This document shows positions 7,183 to 12,800 of a stretch of DNA of 16,020 nucleotides, one piece after another. The position numbers and the translations under genes are program-made. The notes below the pieces were generated by a model. It saw only the letters and a list, made by a program, of their open reading frames with translations, made no database searches and was not told where the DNA came from. Numbering within the stretch: the first letter of the stretch is position 1; each line of letters begins with the position of its first letter. The stretch covers positions 1 to 16,020 of the forward strand of contig JAUIJG010000072.1 in assembly GCA_030431355.1 (NCBI GenBank), given 5' to 3'. This DNA is from a bacterium (lineage in GTDB: Bacteria; Cyanobacteriota; Vampirovibrionia; Obscuribacterales; Obscuribacteraceae).

Positions 7183-8334
7183 CTATCCTCTTTTGTAAGT
7201 CCGTCCTTTCCAGGACACTCCGGCGCCATTGTATGCTGCAAATGATGCCAGTCCTATAAACACCGTTATCGATACCGCTAGAGGCTGTAAGATTATGCTC
7301 AGGCGAGGCTGGCCCAATCTGATCGCCAGAATGAGCCGGAGCAGTAAACTGATCAAAAATTGAGTTAAAAAGGGAAGGGCTACTCCCGTGGAGCCGACAG
7401 CAAAGAATATCGCTGCTAAGGCAATCGGCAGGGAGTGTCCGAGTGAGAGGGCGGTGAGGCTCAGAAAGAAAAGGAAAGGACGATTGTTGAAAGCCGGGTA
7501 GATGTTTTTCTTGAATCCGTTCCAGATCGAGGTGAAGTTCCTGTACATACGGCAGTGAACTTTTGTCGAGGCATCTCTGATTAAGACTTTTCCGCCGGCT
7601 CTTTTTATTCTCTGGGCGCACCTGACGTCATCCATTATTTCCTCTTTTATCGCCTGGTGCCCTCCGAAGCTTTCGTAGGAAGACTTCCGGAAGAACATAA
7701 ATTGACCATTGGCTGCCGTGAATATAGGCGATTTTGATGTTTCCGCGAATCGCAAAGGAAGGAAGCCCAGTAATATGAAAGAGAGGAGTGGAATGATCAG
7801 TTTCTCCGCCGGTGATACCATCTCCTGGCGAGGCCAGAGGGAGAGTAGGTCGGCTTTGTCTTCTCTGGCTATGGAAAGGGCGTAATCAAGGGCATCGGGG
7901 GCTAACTTGGTATCTGCATCCAGGAAAAGAAGCCAATCACCATCCGCTTTCCGGCTCAGTTGATGGCAGGCGTGATTCTTCCCTGTCCAGCCCTGGGGAG
8001 TATCAGTACCTTTGATGATATTGAAACGAGAGTCCCCTTCAACAAAGGCTTTTGCAAGGGGCAATGTATTGTCCTCGGAGCAGTCGTCCAGGACAAACAC
8101 ATTGAAATTTTGATAAGTCTGCTTCTTGAGGGAGGCAAGGCAGGATTCTATGTTCTCGGCTTCATTTCTGGCTGGAATAAGAACTGATATTTTTTCATTG
8201 CCGCTCAGCTCATCCTTTGAATTCTTATCTCGTTGGAAGCTGTTTAAATTGTCCAGGACAAGGATGGTTTGCAGGGCTCCTGAGCAAGGGACCAACCAGA
8301 ATAGTGGTGTCAGCTGCTGAACCAAATCGTTCAT
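7183..8334 (-). CDS. GT2 glycosyltransferase, CrtQ-like, probable carotenoid glycosylation
   Basis: This 383-residue family-2 glycosyltransferase starts at ATG 8334. One hydrophobic N-terminal helix (about 10-27) is followed by the GT-A domain. That domain shows 'ISVLIPARNEAENIESC' at 49-65, 'VFVLDDCSEDNT' at 79-90, 'GWTGKNHAC' at 115-123, the metal-binding DAD at 139-141, 'TAANGQFMFFR' and 'EEIMDDVRCAQRIKRAGG'. Three or four C-terminal helices (about 286-370) anchor it, and it ends with 'WKGRTYKRG'. This layout matches CrtQ of staphyloxanthin synthesis and HpnB-like transferases. Its start overlaps the stop of the CrtN-like gene by four bases (ATGA), so the two are coupled. The likely role is transfer of a sugar to a hydroxyl or carboxyl on a carotenoid. 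The sugar donor and the exact acceptor cannot be read. Confidence 0.82.
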   Translation of the reverse strand: MNDLVQQLTPLFWLVPCSGALQTILVLDNLNSFQRDKNSKDELSGNEKISVLIPARNEAENIESCLASLKKQTYQNFNVFVLDDCSEDNTLPLAKAFVEGDSRFNIIKGTDTPQGWTGKNHACHQLSRKADGDWLLFLDADTKLAPDALDYALSIAREDKADLLSLWPRQEMVSPAEKLIIPLLSFILLGFLPLRFAETSKSPIFTAANGQFMFFRKSSYESFGGHQAIKEEIMDDVRCAQRIKRAGGKVLIRDASTKVHCRMYRNFTSIWNGFKKNIYPAFNNRPFLFFLSLTALSLGHSLPIALAAIFFAVGSTGVALPFLTQFLISLLLRLILAIRLGQPRLSIILQPLAVSITVFIGLASFAAYNGAGVSWKGRTYKRG

Positions 8335-9824
8335 TTTGGGCGTCCGTATCCCCTGTCTGTGATTATTCGCTCGGCTGTTAATCTACCTGATTTCAAGACC
8401 ATGGGAATGCCGCCTCCGGGGTGGGTGCTGGCGCCGGTAAAGTAAAGATTCTCGTATAGATGGTGCTTGTTGCTTGGGCGCAGGGGACCCATCTGCAGAA
8501 GACGATGGGAGAGACCGAAAGCAGCATTATTTTTGAGGCGAAATCTATCGCCCATCTCTTCAGGGGAGAGCATGTGCTCAACCTGGATGTCTTCTTTTTT
8601 TATGTTTATGCCGTTTCTTTTGATCCTCTCCAGGACTACTGCTTTTAATCGAGGTCCATGCAGGGACCAGTCAATCTCTTTCCCTTCTGAGGGCACCGGT
8701 ATCAGTATCGATATGGCCTGGCATCCCGGAGGGGCGAGGGTCGGATCCGTAGTCGTGGGAGAGCAGAGGTAGAAAACCGGATCATCGGGTATCTTCATTT
8801 GCTCGAATAAGGTATTCATAGAATCTCTGTAGTTATCGGGGAAGAATACCTGGTGATGAATCAAATCCGGGTCGGTGCTTTTAAGCCCGAGGAAAATGAG
8901 AAGTGCTCCGCAGGTATAGGTAAATCCTCCGGCCCGGGGATGCTCTGTCCCCAGTAGTCTTTCATATGCGTCCGGTAGGTCGGCGTTCACCACCACCACC
9001 TCGGTATCGCTAATGGTTTCGTCTTTTAACTTTATCGCTCTAACGGTTTTTGGAAAGCCGGTTGAGGCGACCTCCAGACCTAGAACTTCTTTCCCACAAT
9101 CGATTTTTACTCCGATCTCCCGGGCCAGGCTTGATAGAGCTTGCGCTATTTTTGTCATCCCTCCTTCCGGAAAGAAGAGCCCTTTGTCTATCTCGGCATA
9201 GGCTAAAAGGCTGTATATGGAAGGGGCGCTGAAGGGATTTATTCCCAGATAAAGGGCGGAGAAAGCTAGAATATCCTGAATTCTTTTCGAGCTGAAAGTT
9301 CTGTCCAGGCATTCATAGAGAGGATCCGTGACCTGGCCCTTTAGAAGCATGGACAGGTTCTGGGGATCCAGAGCGCTGAGGAAATTTGGTTTGCTTCGGT
9401 CTATGAACTGACTCATTCCGACATCATATAGAGCCTTGCTCTCTTCTAGCCATTGCGTCAGTTTCCTTCCTGCGCCCGGCTCTATTCGGTCGAATTCCGC
9501 CGCCAGGGGAAGCAGATCGCTTCCCATGGTGATTGTCTCTCCGTCGGGAAAGTGAAAGCGAGAGTGGGGATTCAATTTTTTAAGTCGAATATAGTCGGCA
9601 AGATTTCTACCGCAGTCTTCAAAAAGTCTTTCCAACTCTTCAATCATCATGAGCATCGTCGGACCGGTATCAAAATGAAACCCTTCCAGGTAGATATTGT
9701 GACAGCGTCCACCTGGCTGCGGCAGTCGCTCCAGAACTGTCACATCGATACCTGACTGCTGCAATCTGATTGCGGCCGCAAGTCCTCCCAGACCAGCTCC
9801 TACGACAATGGCTCTCCTCTTCAA
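8331..9824 (-). CDS. Second CrtI/CrtN-family carotenoid desaturase or oxidase
   Basis: This 497-residue FAD enzyme is of the carotenoid desaturase family but clearly distinct from the CrtI in the other operon. 'VVGAGLGGLAAA' (G9, G11, G14) is the FAD loop. 'GFHFDTGPTMLMM', 'LAFSALYLGINPFSAPSIYS', 'FFPEGGM', 'FYLCSPTTTDPTLAPPG' and the end 'LYFTGASTHPGGGIPMV' read like CrtN/CrtP of the C30 staphyloxanthin pathway. The PGGG.PMV tail is more like CrtP (a terminal-methyl oxidase) than CrtN (PGAG.PIV), as I recall them. It is the first gene of the minus operon, with a TTG start at 9824 and AAGGA very close upstream. Paired with a CrtQ-like transferase, an oxidase making an aldehyde or acid end group is attractive. 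An extra desaturase (CrtD-like) is the main alternative. Confidence 0.85.
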   Translation of the reverse strand: MKRRAIVVGAGLGGLAAAIRLQQSGIDVTVLERLPQPGGRCHNIYLEGFHFDTGPTMLMMIEELERLFEDCGRNLADYIRLKKLNPHSRFHFPDGETITMGSDLLPLAAEFDRIEPGAGRKLTQWLEESKALYDVGMSQFIDRSKPNFLSALDPQNLSMLLKGQVTDPLYECLDRTFSSKRIQDILAFSALYLGINPFSAPSIYSLLAYAEIDKGLFFPEGGMTKIAQALSSLAREIGVKIDCGKEVLGLEVASTGFPKTVRAIKLKDETISDTEVVVVNADLPDAYERLLGTEHPRAGGFTYTCGALLIFLGLKSTDPDLIHHQVFFPDNYRDSMNTLFEQMKIPDDPVFYLCSPTTTDPTLAPPGCQAISILIPVPSEGKEIDWSLHGPRLKAVVLERIKRNGINIKKEDIQVEHMLSPEEMGDRFRLKNNAAFGLSHRLLQMGPLRPSNKHHLYENLYFTGASTHPGGGIPMVLKSGRLTAERIITDRGYGRPK

Positions 9825-9942
9825 AATCCTTCAAGTACCCTTGTTTTTCACCAGGCTAAGGTAACATTTTTCCGTGAACGGTGGTACGCTCTATCTCTAA
9901 TTCTATATAAGAGCTATCAGAGAGAAGGCGGAGGAAAACTGG
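9825..9942. other. Divergent promoter region, CrtN-like operon / DUF2141 operon
   Basis: A 118-base spacer between divergent operons, one of them for pigment synthesis. It is AT-rich near TATATA at 9904-9909, which could serve the plus operon, but no good -35 is seen. Two small dyads occur: CCGT-GA-ACGG at 9872-9881 and GCTCT/AGAGC arms around 9888-9914. Either could be an operator or chance. Confidence 0.35.
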
Positions 9943-10410
9943 TTGAATGTACTGTCACTTGAATACAGGTTCCTTTACGTTATTATCTTTGTTGTTTTAT
10001 CGGTGTCCGGTGTGAGCGCAAAAGTCCAGAAATCTACAGGTGTACTCACCGTGAAGCTTTCCGGATTGAAGAACTCTCGGGGCGTGATCAGGCTTGCTCT
10101 TTTCGATTCAGCCAGGACTTTCTCTGATCGTCGCATGCATATTCAAGGAGCCGTGCGAACAGCCACGGTGGAGATTAATGATAAGCAGGCTGTCTGGAGA
10201 GCTTCCCAGCTTCCTTTCGGTGACTATGCCATTCGGGCATTTCATGATGAGGACGGCAAAGGTCGCTTCAAGGTGAATCGTCTGGGTATTCCCCAGTATG
10301 AATATGGGTTTTCCAATAACGCCAGAGCGCTTTTCGGCCCGCCTTCTTTTAAAGCCGCAAAGTTTGAATTCAAGGAGGATAGAACCCTCTCCATACTCTT
10401 GCACCGATAG
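9943..10410 (+). CDS. Secreted DUF2141-family protein
   Basis: This 155-residue protein starts with TTG at 9943; GGAGG at 9930-9934 with an eight-base spacer fixes that start, and the only nearby ATG is out of frame. Residues 1-26 form a signal peptide ending 'GVSA', so the mature protein of about 129 residues is exported. The rest matches the DUF2141 pattern: 'LTVKLSGLKNSRGVIRLALF', 'LPFGDYAIRAFHDEDGKGRF', then 'LGIPQYEYGFSNNA' and 'FGPPSFKAAKF'. It is a small beta-rich domain of unknown biochemical function. It lies divergently next to the CrtN-like operon and is followed at 59 bases by another exported protein. Confidence 0.85.
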   Translation: MNVLSLEYRFLYVIIFVVLSVSGVSAKVQKSTGVLTVKLSGLKNSRGVIRLALFDSARTFSDRRMHIQGAVRTATVEINDKQAVWRASQLPFGDYAIRAFHDEDGKGRFKVNRLGIPQYEYGFSNNARALFGPPSFKAAKFEFKEDRTLSILLHR

Positions 10411-10469
10411 GAATTTTTCCTGCGGGAATAAGTAGAATAAGTGTATGTAGGACAGGTTGTTCTCAAGAA

Positions 10470-11222
10470 TTGGAAGACTTTCGGGAGTTGGATTTGGCTG
10501 ATTTGTTCCGGATGCTTATAAAGAAGGGATTTGGTATCGTTTGCGCTTCCATCTGTTTTTTGATCATTTCGGTTTTCGTCTCTCCCATGGCGATCTCCCA
10601 GGGTGGAGAGGGGTCATCAGAAGAACTGCCCCCGGGCTCCTACCTGGAAGAGCCGGTGGAGGAAGATCCTTCTCCTTCGGTTAATGCTGATGTGCTCAGG
10701 GGGAATGCCAACATTAATGTCGATCAAAGTGATTCGATGCCGCCTTTTGCACCAAAAATGGTGCCTGCTCTCCCTCCCCAGTGGATCAAGTCTGCTCCTC
10801 CGCCGATTCAACCGGTCATGCCCCTGGAAGGCAAGGCATCAGGTTCTTCCCTGAAAGGAATTTTTGACCTGGGCGTTCGCAAGGACTATGGTCCCATCGT
10901 AAGACCGGACTGGATTCCGGCCCATGCCTACACAAACAATAATATGGTGGCTCCCTATCACAACAGCAGTTTGATGTGGTGGGACAAAAGCGCCATGCCG
11001 AACAGGCCTCAGTGGGTTGTACTCTCCACTTCGGTGACCCGTTTCTGGAGAGGTTTTTCGGCAAACCCTTGCTGGGTTCTGGTGGCGCCAAATCCTCTGG
11101 CGCCGGGCAATTTTACTTTTAGAGCAAGAAGCATGAACGGACCCCGGGGGTGGTTACAGGCGATTCCCAAGAAGAGCCAACATGGATTCCCTCTCTACAG
11201 GTATTGGCTTGATCAGCCCTGA
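10470..11222 (+). CDS. Unrecognised exported or membrane-anchored protein
   Basis: I do not recognise this protein. It is up to 250 residues. Three starts are possible: TTG 10470 (longest, weak SD), TTG 10494 (GGGAG at 10483-10487, six bases away) and ATG 10512. All keep the hydrophobic segment 'IVCASICFLIISVFV', followed by 'SPMAISQ', a plausible signal peptide or anchor. A low-complexity, acidic and proline-rich linker follows (about residues 45-120, with 'EELPPG' and 'PPPIQPVMP'). The C-terminal hundred residues are richer in aromatics and look folded ('SLMWWDKSAM', 'QWVVLSTSVTRFWRG', 'WLQAIPKKSQHGFPLYRYW'). The steady codon structure and lack of frame breaks suggest a real gene. It probably shares a transcript with the DUF2141 gene. 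Confidence 0.7.
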   Translation: MEDFRELDLADLFRMLIKKGFGIVCASICFLIISVFVSPMAISQGGEGSSEELPPGSYLEEPVEEDPSPSVNADVLRGNANINVDQSDSMPPFAPKMVPALPPQWIKSAPPPIQPVMPLEGKASGSSLKGIFDLGVRKDYGPIVRPDWIPAHAYTNNNMVAPYHNSSLMWWDKSAMPNRPQWVVLSTSVTRFWRGFSANPCWVLVAPNPLAPGNFTFRARSMNGPRGWLQAIPKKSQHGFPLYRYWLDQP

Positions 11223-11261
11223 GTCCCTGGCTATGCCGGATTCTTAATGATTTCGGCAGTC

Positions 11262-11291
11262 TGGAATTAGCTCTTCCCAGGGGCTTATAAT
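11262..11291 (+). promoter_or_regulatory. Possible sigma-70 promoter upstream of corA
   Basis: A perfect TATAAT lies at 11286-11291. A weak -35 (TGGAAT, 11262-11267) precedes it by 18 bases. It would start RNA near 11298, ahead of the leader ORF and corA. The -10 match is good and the -35 poor. Confidence 0.35.
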
Positions 11292-11341
11292 TCATTCCTG
11301 GTGATGTCAAGGGAGTCTATGCCTTTGTCCAGGGGAATTAA

Positions 11342-11428
11342 ATGATTAGGAAGTCTATTTTTATGAGTTTAATATGCGTGTGCTGGAATTTCAGTTTGGC
11401 AGGTTGGTCTTTTCCTCCAAATCCCTGA
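11342..11428 (+). CDS. Possible 28-codon leader ORF before corA
   Basis: ATG 11342 is preceded by AGGGGA at 11331-11336 with five bases of spacing, a better ribosome site than any found for corA itself. The frame encodes a 28-residue basic-then-hydrophobic peptide (starts MIRKSIFMSLICVCW, ends PPNP) and stops at TGA 11426-11428. A candidate corA ATG at 11431 begins two bases later. This arrangement suggests a translated leader coupled to corA. It could equally be a chance ORF over the true corA N-terminus, which would then start at 11374 in another frame. Confidence 0.35.
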   Translation: MIRKSIFMSLICVCWNFSLAGWSFPPNP

Positions 11429-12023
11429 AGATGGAGCCGAGTTTGCCTGATAAGGTTCCTGCCCGTGCTCAATATTTCCATTTTGAGGAAGGGATCGGTT
11501 TTGTCGAGACCGGTTTTTTCGACTTTAAAGCTCTGAAGAAAGATCTGGAGAAGAAGAAGTTTGTCTGGCTCCATCTATCAGGATCCGTGTCTGATGATTT
11601 TCTCAAACATCTGGCTGAGTTCGCCGATTTCTCGGACGAGCAGGTGAAGATGCTCAAATTTCCCCATGAGCTCTCTGTTTTCGAAGAGTACTCCAATGGT
11701 TTGTTCTGGTCCATGCAAAGACCGTATGTCACCGAGAATATAGAAGCCATAGAGAATGTGAATTTCTTCTTGATTGATAGGGTGCTTATCAGTAGACAGT
11801 TTAGTCAGGATGCGGCATTTAACCTTGTCTCTCACCGTTTGATGTCGAAAGGCCCGCAACTCACCGAGTTCAGCGTCGACAAACTTGCCGGTTATCTTAT
11901 CGATGATGTGCTCCAGAGTTATGTGGGCTTTCTCTCCGCCGGAGGGGTCAAACTTGAATCAATTCAGAACAAAATTATCCGTAGACCCGGCTCGGAAGAG
12001 TTGCAAATGATCAATGCCGCCCA

Positions 12024-12108
12024 GCAGATGATCTGGATCTTCCTCAAATGTGTGCGTCTCCAGGGGCCAGACACATTTGCAGATGATCTGGATCTTCCTC
12101 AAATGTGT
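12024..12108 (+). repeat. 30-bp direct repeat, copies 12024-12053 and 12079-12108
   Basis: Two identical 30-base copies lie 55 bases apart and both encode most of 'QMIWIFLKC' in their respective frames. The 25 bases between them (12054-12078) are the inverted copy of the sequence just downstream. Together they define a 55-bp net insertion; since 55 is one more than a multiple of three, the frame breaks. Confidence 0.95.
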
Positions 12109-12125
12109 CTGGCCCCTGGAGACGC
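12054..12125. repeat. Perfect 26-bp inverted repeat (hairpin) inside corA
   Basis: The left arm, 12054-12079, is the exact reverse complement of 12100-12125, with a 20-base loop (12080-12099). The right arm is native corA coding sequence. The left arm is its inverted copy and part of the insertion that shifts the frame. The stem could also fold in the mRNA. Confidence 0.95.
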
Positions 12126-12541
12126 TTTTGCAGGCGATGGTAAAGTGCAAAAGCTCTTTGATATCAGAGGATGGCCGGGACGAATTCAAATATTGTCTGG
12201 CGGAAGCCAATTCGGTCATCCATCTCTTTGATATTCACCGGGAGATGTCCTACGATCTGATGGATGTTTATGTATCCGGACTCGGCTTGCGTACCAACAA
12301 AACCACCATGGTTTTAACCGTGATCGCTACCTTGTTCCTGCCACCAAGTTTGATAGCAGGAATTTATGGAATGAACTTTACTATTCCAGAGATTCACCTT
12401 GCCTTCGGCTACTATTTTGCCCTGGGGGCCATGGTGGCCGTGTCGGGTGGTCTACTAATCTGGTTGAAGCTAAAGGGTTATATCGAGTTCTAGTTATCGG
12501 ACTCTATCAGGCTTAATGAGGTTCTATAGGACTCTTTTGAA

Positions 12542-12733
12542 TCAGTCCAGCCGATTGATAAAGAAGTAGGCGAAAACAATTGCTATGGAAACCAGAGCCA
12601 GAGCAAGAAAGATAAGGAAACCGGTGTCTTCGTTGTTTCTTCTTCTTACCGATGTAAAGATAGTCGTCTTGAGCTGTTCATAAAAGCCCTGGAGACGTTC
12701 TTCCTTTTCTTCGTCGGGATCTCTGGATGGCAT
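12542..12733 (-). CDS. Small single-helix membrane protein, unknown
   Basis: This predicted 63-residue protein starts at ATG 12733. The N-terminal half is highly charged ('RDPDEEKEERLQGFYEQL', then 'RRRNNED'). The C-terminal half is one membrane helix ('LIFLALALVSIAIVFAYFF') ending 'INRLD'. The amphipathic-plus-tail-anchor layout looks like a real small protein rather than noise, but the SD is weak and I do not recognise the family. It sits between the corA remnant and the divergent Sel1-repeat gene. It could be a tail-anchored accessory protein. Confidence 0.5.
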   Translation of the reverse strand: MPSRDPDEEKEERLQGFYEQLKTTIFTSVRRRNNEDTGFLIFLALALVSIAIVFAYFFINRLD

Positions 12734-12800
12734 AGTATATTACTTCTTGGAGATTCAATAGCTAGTATACCTTATAAGAGTTTTTCTCTATCTGCCCAAG

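Larger units (their letters stand above)
11374..12493 (+). pseudogene. corA: CorA-type Mg2+/Co2+ transporter, frameshifted by a 55-bp insertion
   Basis: CorA proteins are pentameric inner-membrane Mg2+/Co2+ channels with a large cytosolic N-terminal domain, a long helix and two C-terminal membrane helices. Here the first frame (from ATG 11374, or ATG 11431) carries the N-terminal domain, including 'WLHLSGSVSDDF', 'PHELSVFEEYSNGLFW' and 'NFFLIDRVLISRQF'. It is correct to residue 227 and then runs 58 aberrant residues to a stop at 12231. The second frame, to 12493, holds the rest: 'HREMSYDLMDVYVS', two membrane helices and the hallmark 'AGIYGMNF' (GMN). Deleting the 55-bp insertion (12054-12108) gives one open frame of 354 residues, with 'FLKCVWPLETLL' across the join, so the ancestor was intact. 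As written, the product lacks both membrane helices and cannot transport. If the insertion is an artefact, the gene is whole. Confidence 0.85.

Noticed and set aside
10409..10421. AGGAA-TTT-TTCCT hairpin after the DUF2141 stop as a terminator
   Set aside because: Only five base pairs with a three-base loop and no T-run; too weak, and the next gene follows within 60 bases.
12024..12125. A small mobile element (MITE-like) with target duplication in corA
   Set aside because: The 'element' between the direct repeats is just the reverse complement of adjacent corA sequence, with no foreign bases, no transposase and no element-specific ends, so template switching explains it better.
12054..12125. 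Intrinsic terminator or riboswitch hairpin
   Set aside because: The stem is strong but has no T-run after it, lies within coding sequence, and one arm is native corA codons.
12050..12493. Independent gene starting at GTG 12050
   Set aside because: Its first residues come from the inverted insert and the rest is the C-terminal half of CorA; it is the shifted remainder of one gene.
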